Shown here in pieces: positions 17,483 through 25,772 of a stretch of 64,000 nt of DNA. Each line of letters opens with the position of its first letter. The stretch's first letter is position 1. The notes below the pieces were generated by a model, which had not been told where the DNA came from, did not search any database, and saw only the letters and a list, made by a program, of their open reading frames with translations. This DNA comes from Pseudoduganella rivuli (GTDB taxonomy: Bacteria > Pseudomonadota > Gammaproteobacteria > Burkholderiales > Burkholderiaceae_D). A program made the position numbers and the translations under genes. Where the stretch lies: contig NZ_WKJJ01000009.1 of assembly GCF_009674485.1 (NCBI RefSeq), forward strand, positions 1 to 64,000. Reading direction: 5' to 3'.

Positions 17483-18121
17483 CTAGGAAACCTGGGCGGC
17501 GTGGCGCATGCGCTTGCGCATGGTCTGGGCGCAGCAGGCGCGCACATAGCCGCGCACTTCATCGAAATTGACAGGTTTGGGGAAAAACACCACGCCATCC
17601 GGCACGCCGCCACGCTGTTCCAGCGCATCCGGTTCCAGCGACGACACGATGGCGATATTCATGTCCGCCAGTTCCGGATAGCCCAGGATGGTCTTGATGA
17701 CTTCATAGCCATCGATACCTTCCATCACGATGTCCGCCAGCAGGATATCCGGTTGCGAACGGGCGATTTCAATCAGCGCCTGGTACCCGTTTTCGCAAAA
17801 ACGCACGGCGATCGGCACGTCCCACTGCGCCAGCTGGCGCTCGAACAGGGCGCGCTGCATGGCATTGTCCTCGATCACCAGCACGGACACGGGCGCATGG
17901 ACGTCCGGCATGGCCGTTGGCGCCGGCGCAGCGGCCCGTGCAAAGCCCGTTTGCGGCGCGGCTTTATAGGCATGCACGGCAGCCAGCGGGATGCGCCGGT
18001 GGCCGCCCTTGGTTTTCCATGCTTCGATCACGCCAGCTTCCACCAACTGTTGCACTGAAGACACCGAGATACCCAGCAATTCCGCTGCTTTCTGTGTTGT
18101 GCATACCTCGTCAGCCGCCAT
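17483..18121 (-). CDS. Regulator with N-terminal excisionase-type HTH and C-terminal receiver domain
   Basis: The protein has 212 residues. Residues 1-52 form a MerR/excisionase-like HTH (TTQKAAELLGISVSSVQQLVEAG...GGHRRIP). An Ala/Pro linker follows, then a receiver domain with acidic pair E84-D85, phosphoacceptor D130 (LLADIVMEG) and K182. DNA-binding first and REC last is the reverse of most response regulators. The start is placed at the second ATG (18121), six bases from AGAGG; the first ATG touches it. Its partner is likely the Hpt protein encoded next. Confidence 0.85.
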   Translation of the reverse strand: MAADEVCTTQKAAELLGISVSSVQQLVEAGVIEAWKTKGGHRRIPLAAVHAYKAAPQTGFARAAAPAPTAMPDVHAPVSVLVIEDNAMQRALFERQLAQWDVPIAVRFCENGYQALIEIARSQPDILLADIVMEGIDGYEVIKTILGYPELADMNIAIVSSLEPDALEQRGGVPDGVVFFPKPVNFDEVRGYVRACCAQTMRKRMRHAAQVS

Positions 18122-18303
18122 TGCCATCCTCTGAATTAGTAACCTCACCGCTGTTTCGCGGCTTCGATAGAAAAAACAAATTAATCAAATTTGCTGAATT
18201 TGCGAAAAATTCGATAAAATTGATCCACTGCAATTATGCATTGCCCATTATGAACCCGAATCGGCGCACAGCAAAGCCGCAGCCGGTATCTGGAGAAGCC
18301 GCC
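18122..18303. promoter_or_regulatory. AT-rich divergent promoter region between HTH-REC and HDOD genes
   Basis: This stretch is notably AT-rich compared with its surroundings. It contains two TTCGATA copies, 18163-18169 and 18210-18216. The regulator's own HTH could bind such repeats. No firm -35/-10 pair could be assigned. Confidence 0.3.
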
Positions 18304-19218
18304 ATGAATGACCTGATTGATTTCGCCGAGTTAAAAGCCGCCGGCCTGTTGCCGTCTCCCACGCGGGACACGCTGGAACTGATGCAACTGTGCCAGTCCG
18401 GCGATGACGATACCGGTCCGCTGCTGGACCGGATTGCCGACGTTCCCGCGCTCGATTATGCGGTGCGGGCACTGGCCGGCCAAAACGGCCGGGAAGGCAC
18501 GCTGGCGGAGGCGCTGAATACCGTGGGGGCATTTCCCACATCGCAGCTGGCGCTGGCGCTGGATTTGCTGCACCAGCACCGCCGCGGCGCGTGCGCGGAT
18601 TTCAATTACACCCGCTACTGGTCGCACGCGTTTGCCATGGCGTGCGCGGCACAGGCGCTGACGTCGGAAATGCCGGTCGCGTCCGGGCCGGAACTGTTTT
18701 GCCAGGGCTTATTGGCGGGTATCGGCAGCCTGGGACTGGCCAACGCCCGTCCCCGCTCGTACGCCAAACTGTTGCGCGATTGCCGCGAAGCGCCGGTATC
18801 GACCTTGCTGCGCCGCGAATCGGCGCTGTATGGCTACAGCCACTTGTCGATGGGCGCCGCCCTGCTGCGCAGCTGGCGCCTGGGCCATATCTATTCCGAT
18901 GCCGTGCTGTGCCAGGAAGCGCCGCACATGGCCACCGACCGCCACACGCGCCATCTCGCGCGCCTGCTGCAACTGGCTTCCTGCATGGCAGGCCTGTACC
19001 TCGCGCAGCCAGGCGAGCGCAAGGCGCTGGTCGCGGAAATGGCTGCCACCAGCAGCCGCTTGCAACTCGACACGCGCGTGCTGCTCGACATCGTCGATGT
19101 CGCCAATGGCAACTGGCGCCAGTGGTGCAATGCGCTGGATTTGCAGGAGCACCTGCCGCTGGCCATGCAAACAGCGCCAGTGGCCACCATACCAACCACC
19201 GCCGCCGCCGCCGCGTAA
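18304..19218 (+). CDS. HDOD-domain signalling protein
   Basis: The protein has 304 residues. The middle section (LALALDLLHQHRRG...YWSHAFAMACAAQAL...FCQGLLAGIGSLGLA) is the helical HDOD fold, an HD-GYP relative without the HD catalytic pair. Such proteins act in signalling and regulation, but the mechanism is unknown here. The start at 18304 has GGAG eight bases upstream. An in-frame ATG at 18250 is possible but has no ribosome site. It is divergent from the HTH-REC gene and ends at a strong terminator shared with secA. Confidence 0.75.
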   Translation: MNDLIDFAELKAAGLLPSPTRDTLELMQLCQSGDDDTGPLLDRIADVPALDYAVRALAGQNGREGTLAEALNTVGAFPTSQLALALDLLHQHRRGACADFNYTRYWSHAFAMACAAQALTSEMPVASGPELFCQGLLAGIGSLGLANARPRSYAKLLRDCREAPVSTLLRRESALYGYSHLSMGAALLRSWRLGHIYSDAVLCQEAPHMATDRHTRHLARLLQLASCMAGLYLAQPGERKALVAEMAATSSRLQLDTRVLLDIVDVANGNWRQWCNALDLQEHLPLAMQTAPVATIPTTAAAAA

Positions 19219-19230
19219 CACCTGGGGCTG

Positions 19231-19260
19231 AAAAAAACCGGGGCAAGCCCCGGTTTTTTT
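19231..19260. terminator. Bidirectional terminator between HDOD gene and secA
   Basis: A perfect 14-base stem (19231-19244 with 19247-19260) has A7 on one side and T7 on the other. It serves both converging genes, and its T-run overlaps the secA stop codon. Confidence 0.9.
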
Positions 19261-22027
19261 ACGCCAGCTTGCCGTGGCAAGCCTTGTATTTCTTGCCGCT
19301 GCCGCACGGGCACGGGTCGTTGCGGCCGGTTTTCACGCCCAGGCTCAGCTGCGCCTCGATTTCCGTCGAGATGCCGCCCTGGCTGCTCGGCGCCAGCAAG
19401 TCTTCCGGCGCCGCGTCCGGGTTGAAGTCGGCGTGCTGGTAGCGCACGTTTTCCACGTGCGCCGCCTGCATGGCCGCTTCGGCCGCGTCGATTTCCTCGC
19501 GGGTCTGGATGCGCACCGTCATCACCAGGCGCACCACTTCGTTCTTGATCAAGTCCAGCATGGTGCCGAACAGTTCGAACGCTTCGCGCTTGTATTCCTG
19601 CTTCGGATTCTTTTGCGCATAGCCGCGCAGGTGGATACCCTGGCGCAGGTGGTCCAGCGCCGCCAGGTGTTCACGCCAGTGGCTGTCCACGCTTTGCAGC
19701 ATGACGTTGCGCTCGAAGCCGCCAAACGATTCCTTGCCCACCACGTCGACCTTGGCCTGGTACACGGCATCGGCCGCCGCCAGCACGCGTTCGACGATGT
19801 CGTCGTCCGTCAGGTTCGGCTCGGTGGCCAGCATCGATTGCAGCTGGACCGGCACCATCCATTCGTTGGCCAGCGCATTTTCCAGCCCGCGCAAGTCCCA
19901 CTGCTCTTCCACGGATTCGGCCGGCACGTATTCGCGCACCACGTCCGTGAACAAGCCCTGGCGCAGCGACGTGATCATTTCCGAGATATCGGTCGCTTCC
20001 AGCAATTCGTTACGCTGCTGGTAAATCACTTTACGCTGGTCGTTGGCGACGTCGTCGTATTCCAGCAGTTGCTTACGGATATCGAAGTTGCGGGCTTCGA
20101 CCTTGCGCTGCGCGGATTCGATCGAACGCGACACGATGCCCGCTTCGATTGGTTCGCCTTCCGGCATTTTCAGGCGGTCCATCACGGCGCGCACCCGGTC
20201 GCCCGCGAAGATGCGCAGCAACGGGTCGTCCAGCGACAGGTAGAAGCGCGACGAACCGGGGTCGCCCTGGCGCGCGGCGCGGCCGCGCAACTGGTTGTCG
20301 ACGCGGCGGGATTCATGGCGCTCGGTGCCGACGATGTGCAGGCCGCCGGCCGCCACGACTTTTTCGTGCAGCGCCTGCCAGCCATCGCGCAATGCCTTGG
20401 CTTGCGCAGCCTTGTCGGCATCGGACAATTCCGGATTGGCGTCGATGAACTTGATCTGGTTTTCCACGTTACCGCCCAACACGATGTCGGTACCGCGGCC
20501 CGCCATGTTGGTGGCGATGGTGATCGCTTGCGGACGGCCCGCCTGGGCAATGATTTCCGCTTCGCGGGCGTGCTGTTTCGCATTCAGCACGTTGTGCGGC
20601 AACCCGGCGCCGGTCAGGATGCCCGACAGCAGTTCCGAGTTTTCGATCGACGTCGTGCCCACCAGCACGGGCTGGCCGCGCTCGTAGCAATCGCGGATGT
20701 CGATCAGCATCGCGTTGTACTTCTCGTTGTTGGTCTTGTAGACCTGGTCTTGCTTGTCCTTGCGCTGCGACGGACGGTTCGGCGGAATCACCACGGTTTC
20801 CAGGCCATAGATTTCCTGGAATTCGTACGCTTCGGTATCGGCGGTACCCGTCATGCCGGCCAGCTTGCCGTACATGCGGAAGTAATTCTGGAACGTGATC
20901 GACGCCAAGGTCTGGTTCTCGTTCTGGATCTTGACGCCTTCCTTGGCTTCCACCGCCTGGTGCAGGCCATCGGACCAGCGGCGGCCCGTCATCAGGCGGC
21001 CCGTGAATTCGTCGACGATCACCACTTCATTGTTTTGCACCACGTAGTGCTGGTCCTTGAAGTACAGCGCGTGCGCGCGCAGCGCCGCGTACAGGTGGTG
21101 CACCAGCGTGATGTTGGCGGAATCGTACAGCGATGCGCCTTCCGGCAGCAGGCCCATCTTGACCAGGATGCCTTCGGCTTTTTCATGGCCCGCTTCGGTC
21201 AGCAGCACCTGGTGCGATTTCTCGTCCTTCGTGTAATCGCCCGGCACTTCGATCTTGCCTTTGCCGTCCGGGGTTTCCTCACCCACCTGCAAGGTCAGCA
21301 GTTTCGGCACTTCATTGATCTTGTAGTACAGGTCGGTATGGTTTTCCGCCTGGCCGGAAATGATCAGCGGGGTACGGGCTTCGTCGATCAGGATCGAGTC
21401 GACTTCATCGACGATGCCGAAATTCAGTGCGCGCTGCACGCGGTCGCGGGCTTCGAACACCATGTTGTCGCGCAGGTAGTCGAAACCGAATTCATTGTTG
21501 GTGCCGTACGTGATGTCGGACGCGTAGGCCGCCTGCTTGGTGGCGTGTTCCATCTGCGACAGGTTGATGCCGGTGGTCAGGCCCAGCCAGCCATACAGCT
21601 TGCCCATGGTGTCGGCATCGCGCTGCGCCAGGTAATCATTGACCGTCACGATATGCACGCCCTTGCCGGACAGTGCATTCAGGTAGGCCGGCAAGGTCGC
21701 GGTCAGCGTTTTACCTTCACCGGTACCCATTTCAGCGATTTTTCCGTAATGCAATACCATGCCGCCGATCAGCTGCACGTCGAAGTGGCGCATCTTGAAG
21801 ACGCGCTTGGACGCTTCGCGGCAGACGGCGAACGCTTCCGGCAACAGGGCATCGAGCGCTTCGCCGTTGGCGATGCGGGCCTTGAAAGCAGGGGTTTTAG
21901 CTTGCAGCTCGGCATCCGACAGCTTTTCCATGGCCGGCTCGAGTGCATTGATTTCGCGTACCGTTTTTTGATATTGCTTGAGCAGTCGCTGGTTGCGGCT
22001 GCCGAAAATCTGGGTCAGTAAGGACAT
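19259..22027 (-). CDS. secA: Preprotein translocase ATPase SecA
   Basis: The protein has 922 residues, full length. It starts MSLLTQIFGSRNQRLLKQY. The Walker A is GTGEGKT at 101-107 and the DEAD-type box reads VDEVDSILIDEARTPLI. NMAGRGTDIVLGG marks motif VI, and the C-terminal zinc/SecB-binding tail carries C906, C908, C917 and H918. It drives Sec-dependent export. It is monocistronic, divergent from the DUF721 gene and ends in a strong terminator. It lies near the lpxC end of the division cluster, as in many betaproteobacteria. Confidence 0.97.
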   Translation of the reverse strand: MSLLTQIFGSRNQRLLKQYQKTVREINALEPAMEKLSDAELQAKTPAFKARIANGEALDALLPEAFAVCREASKRVFKMRHFDVQLIGGMVLHYGKIAEMGTGEGKTLTATLPAYLNALSGKGVHIVTVNDYLAQRDADTMGKLYGWLGLTTGINLSQMEHATKQAAYASDITYGTNNEFGFDYLRDNMVFEARDRVQRALNFGIVDEVDSILIDEARTPLIISGQAENHTDLYYKINEVPKLLTLQVGEETPDGKGKIEVPGDYTKDEKSHQVLLTEAGHEKAEGILVKMGLLPEGASLYDSANITLVHHLYAALRAHALYFKDQHYVVQNNEVVIVDEFTGRLMTGRRWSDGLHQAVEAKEGVKIQNENQTLASITFQNYFRMYGKLAGMTGTADTEAYEFQEIYGLETVVIPPNRPSQRKDKQDQVYKTNNEKYNAMLIDIRDCYERGQPVLVGTTSIENSELLSGILTGAGLPHNVLNAKQHAREAEIIAQAGRPQAITIATNMAGRGTDIVLGGNVENQIKFIDANPELSDADKAAQAKALRDGWQALHEKVVAAGGLHIVGTERHESRRVDNQLRGRAARQGDPGSSRFYLSLDDPLLRIFAGDRVRAVMDRLKMPEGEPIEAGIVSRSIESAQRKVEARNFDIRKQLLEYDDVANDQRKVIYQQRNELLEATDISEMITSLRQGLFTDVVREYVPAESVEEQWDLRGLENALANEWMVPVQLQSMLATEPNLTDDDIVERVLAAADAVYQAKVDVVGKESFGGFERNVMLQSVDSHWREHLAALDHLRQGIHLRGYAQKNPKQEYKREAFELFGTMLDLIKNEVVRLVMTVRIQTREEIDAAEAAMQAAHVENVRYQHADFNPDAAPEDLLAPSSQGGISTEIEAQLSLGVKTGRNDPCPCGSGKKYKACHGKLA

Positions 22028-22130
22028 TGGTTAACGCCGTTAAAAGAGCTATCGTGTGTAAATACGCGGTTGTTTGCGGCTTGCCAGGGGCAAAAGACCG
22101 GTGATTTTATCATGCCGCCAGAGCCACGCA

Positions 22131-22154
22131 TGGGCCATGTTGGGCCACATTGGG
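22131..22154 (+). promoter_or_regulatory. Three TGGG repeats at exact 10-base spacing (MraZ-box-like)
   Basis: TGGG occurs at 22131, 22141 and 22151. The first two units read TGGGCCATGT and TGGGCCACAT. E. coli MraZ binds TGGG(A/G) repeats with five-base spacers, the same 10-base period. The site lies between the divergent secA and DUF721 genes. Binding is inferred. Confidence 0.4.
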
Positions 22155-22232
22155 ACGGAAGGCATTTTAACAATAGTGCAGTGAGCGGACAGGCCGTTAA
22201 AAAGCCCCGCGTCGTGTGGTAAGGTGGCGCCC

Positions 22233-22715
22233 ATGCGTTTTACGAATTCCTACATCAAGTCGCGTGCCCCGCAGGAAGCCACCAATTTTCTCAAGCGGGA
22301 CAACAAGCTGGCCGCCCTGCTGCCGGCCGTCGAGCGCATGGCATCTTTACAACAGGATTGCGCCGCCACCCTGCCCGCCATGTTCAGCCAGTGCGACGTG
22401 CTGGCGTTCGAGCAGGGCGTGCTGCTGCTGTCCGCACCGAACACGGCGCTGGCGGCCAAACTGAAGCAGCAAGTGCCGAAATTGCAGGATGCGCTGCTGA
22501 AGCGGGGGTGGCAAATTAACAACGTTCGCCTGCGCGTGCAAATGATGAAGGCGGTGGAAATCAAGCCGGAAACGCGCCCGCTGTCGCTGTCGACAGCGGC
22601 CGTCGATGCGTTTGATTCGCTGAGCCAGACTTTGGAGCAGAGCAAACAAAACGCGCCGCTGATCGCGGCGCTGCAGAGAATGGTGCAAAAACGGCGCGAG
22701 CGGCCGGATTACTGA
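22233..22715 (+). CDS. DUF721 (DciA-like) protein
   Basis: The protein has 160 residues. The core (LLPAVERMASLQQDC...LPAMFSQCDVLAFEQGVLLLSAPNTALAAKLKQQVPKLQDALLKRGWQ, interrupted) matches the DUF721 fold found in DciA-like helicase loaders, which are often next to secA and lpxC. A role in loading DnaB is a family inference. The start is the ATG at 22233 with AAGGTGG about six bases upstream. It is convergent with lpxC, with 9 bases between stops. Confidence 0.75.
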   Translation: MRFTNSYIKSRAPQEATNFLKRDNKLAALLPAVERMASLQQDCAATLPAMFSQCDVLAFEQGVLLLSAPNTALAAKLKQQVPKLQDALLKRGWQINNVRLRVQMMKAVEIKPETRPLSLSTAAVDAFDSLSQTLEQSKQNAPLIAALQRMVQKRRERPDY

Positions 22716-22724
22716 TTTCCGGGG

Positions 22725-23660
22725 TTAATTCGGTTCCCACTCGTGCGTCATTTGCCGCACGTACGATTCCGGCGCGCTGGCCAGGCTGTCATAGGTGACG
22801 ATTTCATACGCATCCGGGTGCTTCAGCAATTCGCGCAGCAGCAGGTTGTTCATCGCGTGGCCGGACTTGTGCGCTTCATAGCTGGCCACCAGCGGGTGAC
22901 CCACCAGGTACAGGTCGCCAATTGCGTCGAGGATCTTGTGGCGCACGAATTCATCGTCGTAGCGCAGGCCATCCGCGTTGAGGATGCGGTATTCATCCAT
23001 GACGATGGCGTTTTCCAGCGAACCGCCGCGCGCCAGGCCGATGCCCCGCAACATTTCCACGTCTTGCATGAAGCCGAACGTGCGGGCGCGGGCAATCGCT
23101 TGCACATAGGTGACGTCGCCAAAGTCGACCGACGCGTATTGCGCCGTGCCATCCACCGCCGGGTGGTTGAATTCAATGAAGAAGTCCAGCTTGAAACCGT
23201 TGTGTGGCGACAGTCTCGCCCATTTTTCACTGGCGCCCTTGCCGTCGCGCACTTCGACCGGCTTGATGACGCGGATGAATTTCTTGGCGGCGTCCTGTTC
23301 CTGCACACCCGCCTGCTGCAGCAGGTAGACGAACGACGACGCGGAACCGTCCATGATGGGGATTTCTTCCGCGCTGACGTCGATGTACAGATTGTCAATA
23401 CCGAGGCCGGCACAGGCCGACATCAAGTGTTCGACGGTGGACACGCGGGCGCCATCCTGGATCAGCACGGACGCCATGCGGGTATCGCCCACGGCCATCG
23501 CGCTGGCGGGGAATTCCACGACCGGGTTCAAATCCACGCGGCGGAACACGATCCCGGTGCCGGCGGCGGCAGGATGCAGGGTCAGCACGACTTTGGTGCC
23601 GGAATGCAGGCCGACACCCGTGGTCGTGACTTTTTCTTTGATAGTGCGTTGTTTTAACAT
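22725..23660 (-). CDS. lpxC: UDP-3-O-acyl-N-acetylglucosamine deacetylase LpxC
   Basis: The protein has 311 residues. The zinc ligands fit H78 (STVEHLMSA), H241 and D245 (VRHKILDAIGD), matching H79/H238/D242 of E. coli. It catalyses the committed step of lipid A synthesis. The start is the ATG at 23660 (MLKQRTIKEKV). The much longer open frame running to 24434 passes through the transporter gene and is not coding. A TATAAT lies only seven bases upstream of the start, implying a very short leader. Confidence 0.95.
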   Translation of the reverse strand: MLKQRTIKEKVTTTGVGLHSGTKVVLTLHPAAAGTGIVFRRVDLNPVVEFPASAMAVGDTRMASVLIQDGARVSTVEHLMSACAGLGIDNLYIDVSAEEIPIMDGSASSFVYLLQQAGVQEQDAAKKFIRVIKPVEVRDGKGASEKWARLSPHNGFKLDFFIEFNHPAVDGTAQYASVDFGDVTYVQAIARARTFGFMQDVEMLRGIGLARGGSLENAIVMDEYRILNADGLRYDDEFVRHKILDAIGDLYLVGHPLVASYEAHKSGHAMNNLLLRELLKHPDAYEIVTYDSLASAPESYVRQMTHEWEPN

Positions 23661-23666
23661 CCCAAA

Positions 23667-23672
23667 ATTATA
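23667..23672 (-). promoter_or_regulatory. TATAAT box just upstream of lpxC
   Basis: A perfect TATAAT on the minus strand ends seven bases before the lpxC ATG. If used as -10, transcription would begin close to the start codon and the mRNA would be almost leaderless. The -35 region is weak. Confidence 0.4.
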
Positions 23673-23707
23673 GCGAAGTTGGCGGGTGAGCGTTCCGCCA
23701 GCCATTT

Positions 23708-24550
23708 TTATGGATGTTCGGACTCCGCATGCACGGCTTCGCGCCGCACCAGGTAAATGCCGCTGGCAATGATGATGGCGGCGCCGATCAACGTGTAGGC
23801 ATCCGGCAGGGTTTGCCACAGCAGCCAGTCGATCGCCACGCCCCACGCCAGCGCCGAGTATTCGAACGGCGCGACGGTGGACGCCTTGCCGCGGCTGAAC
23901 GCCACCGTGATCGCCAGTTGCCCGAGGAAGCCCGTGATGGCCAGCGCCACGATCACGATCCAGTCCTGCGGCCGGATCGCCACCCATTGGTCCCCGATCA
24001 TCGCCAGCGAACCGATCGCCATCATCACCAGCAGCCAGAACATGATGTGCTCGTTGGCGTCCGTGCGGCTGAGGATGCGGCTGGCAATGGCCGACACGGC
24101 ATAGCAGGCGGCCGAGCCCAGCACGGCCAGGCCCGCCACGGAAATAAAGCTCGCCCCTTCCGGGCGCAGCACCACCAGCACGCCGATCAGGCCCACGACG
24201 ATGGCGCCCCACTGCCGGCCATCGACTTTTTCCTTGAGGATGAACACGGATAACGCCGTGATCAGCGCCGGTGCAATGAAGAAGATCGCATAGGTATCGG
24301 CCAGCGGCAGGAATTTCAGCGCATAGGCAAACGACGTCAGCATGCCGATGCCCAGCACGCCACGCAGCAATTGCAGCGACCAGCGGATCTTGAAGATGCC
24401 GCCGAATTTGCCACGGTACGCAATGTAGGCGCACACCAGCGGCAGGGAAGACAGGGAACGCAGCGCTGTGACTTGCATGGCCGGGTAGGTTGCAGACAGC
24501 ACTTTCATGGCCGTGTCCATCAGCGAGAACATGGCCACCGCGGTCAGCAT
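23708..24550 (-). CDS. DMT-superfamily (EamA) transporter
   Basis: The protein has 280 residues in two EamA halves with about ten membrane helices; the second half starts near SVAGLAVLGSAACYAVSAI. It is likely an exporter of small metabolites; the substrate is unknown. No ribosome site precedes the ATG at 24550. AAGGAG (24595-24600) sits five bases before an in-frame CTG at 24589, which would add 13 residues ahead of the first membrane helix and may be the true start. It lies between lpxC and the zinc-ribbon gene and is not part of the usual lpxC context. Confidence 0.85.
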   Translation of the reverse strand: MLTAVAMFSLMDTAMKVLSATYPAMQVTALRSLSSLPLVCAYIAYRGKFGGIFKIRWSLQLLRGVLGIGMLTSFAYALKFLPLADTYAIFFIAPALITALSVFILKEKVDGRQWGAIVVGLIGVLVVLRPEGASFISVAGLAVLGSAACYAVSAIASRILSRTDANEHIMFWLLVMMAIGSLAMIGDQWVAIRPQDWIVIVALAITGFLGQLAITVAFSRGKASTVAPFEYSALAWGVAIDWLLWQTLPDAYTLIGAAIIIASGIYLVRREAVHAESEHP

Positions 24551-24739
24551 CGCGTAGATGCTGCGCAGGTTTTCATTTGGGGAAGTCAGGATGGCTCCTT
24601 GCTGATACAGAGCACTTGATTATAACAACGCAACTTGATTACTGCCGGTGCCTGAAAAATCGCCAACTGTGACAAAGCGCGGATTTTTACGCCATGTCGG
24701 CCCGCTATCATTATGTAAATACATTTTTCGAGGATCGTT

Positions 24740-25195
24740 ATGCCGTTTTGCCAGCATTGCGGCTCGCAGGCGTCCGACACGACAGATTTCTGCTACAACT
24801 GCGGCGCCGATGTCACGGCCGCCACGCTTGCCCTGCCCGCCATTTCCGATGCGTGGCGCACGCGCTTTGCCTTGCTGCACAAGGCGGGCGGCGCCGCGAT
24901 GCCGCAATCGATCGCACTCACACTGTCGGAGCGCGCCGTGGTGCGCTTCAACTTGCCGGCATTCGTGCTGGGTCCGGTTTATTACATCGCCATGGGCATG
25001 TGGAAAAAAGGCGTAACGCTGGCGCTGCTGTCGTGGGTGCTGGTCTTGCTGGCGCGCCTGCTGCTGGACGCACTGGGCCTGGCGCACGGCGGACTGGCCG
25101 CCATGGCCTTCCTGATCCCGCCGCTGCTGTACGCCACGCGCGCCAACATCGATTACTTTACGCGGGTCGTGCTGCATGACGATGGCTGGGTGTAA
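24740..25195 (+). CDS. Zinc-ribbon membrane protein with DUF2628-like domain
   Basis: The protein has 151 residues. It begins with a CxxC...CxxC zinc ribbon (C4, C7, C18, C21). A short linker and two or three membrane helices follow (about 75-95 LPAFVLGPVYYIAMG, 98-120, 122-140). The membrane part resembles DUF2628 proteins. Function is unknown. It is followed 54 bases later by the SET-domain gene on the same strand. The ATG lies 9 bases after GAGGA. Confidence 0.7.
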   Translation: MPFCQHCGSQASDTTDFCYNCGADVTAATLALPAISDAWRTRFALLHKAGGAAMPQSIALTLSERAVVRFNLPAFVLGPVYYIAMGMWKKGVTLALLSWVLVLLARLLLDALGLAHGGLAAMAFLIPPLLYATRANIDYFTRVVLHDDGWV

Positions 25196-25249
25196 CGACT
25201 GACAGTGCAGCGGCTGACAGTCCTTGCCCGAACTTGGTAAGATGGGGCC

Positions 25250-25723
25250 ATGCGCACCCCACTCTATATCGTCAAAGAATCCCCCGTCCACGGCCGCGGC
25301 GTGTTTGCGCGCCAGCCCATTGCAGCGGGCGAACGCATCATTGAATACACGGGCGAAATCATCAGCAGCGACGAATCCGCGCGCCGCGCGGAAGCGTCCG
25401 GCGGCCCCGTCAATCACACCTTCTTTTTCAGCCTGGCCGACGGCAACCTGATCGATGGCGGCAGCAACGGCAACGATGCGCGCTTCATCAACCACTCGTG
25501 CGATCCGAATTGCGAAGCGTATGAAGAAGATGGCCGCGTGTTCATCCACGCGTTGCGCGACATCGAACAGGATGAAGAACTCAACTACAACTACGCGCTG
25601 ATCTATGAAGCGCGGCATACGCCGGCCATCAAGAAAGCGTTTGCCTGTTATTGCGGCGCGGCCAATTGCACGGGTGTGATGCTGGCGCCAAAAAAACGCA
25701 GCCGGAAAAAAGCCGCGGGATAA
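25250..25723 (+). CDS. SET-domain protein (putative lysine methyltransferase)
   Basis: The protein has 157 residues and is essentially a bare SET domain. It has an N-terminal SPVHGRGVFA, the AdoMet/lysine-channel motif NHSCDPNC, an ELNYNYA segment and a post-SET-like CYCGAANCTG with Cys ligands. The C-terminal tail is basic (KKRSRKKAAG). SET proteins methylate lysines; the bacterial target is unknown. It lies in an accessory block between lpxC and the peroxiredoxin. It ends at a hairpin shared with the peroxiredoxin gene. Confidence 0.85.
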   Translation: MRTPLYIVKESPVHGRGVFARQPIAAGERIIEYTGEIISSDESARRAEASGGPVNHTFFFSLADGNLIDGGSNGNDARFINHSCDPNCEAYEEDGRVFIHALRDIEQDEELNYNYALIYEARHTPAIKKAFACYCGAANCTGVMLAPKKRSRKKAAG

Positions 25724-25728
25724 TGAAC

Positions 25729-25751
25729 AACGGCGCCACACGGGCGCCGTT
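25729..25751. terminator. Hairpin between SET gene and peroxiredoxin
   Basis: AACGGCGCC (25729-25737) pairs perfectly with GGCGCCGTT (25743-25751). It lies between convergent genes with only a short U-run. Confidence 0.6.
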
Positions 25752-25772
25752 TGTCATTGGATCAGTCTGGAA

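Noticed and set aside
19274..22021. A 915-codon open frame antisense to secA
   Set aside because: It lies entirely within secA, has no family motifs and is rich in His/Arg/Val as expected from the reverse strand of GC-rich coding DNA.
23661..24434. Upstream extension of the lpxC frame
   Set aside because: The family N-terminus starts at 23660, and the extension overlaps the transporter gene in another frame.
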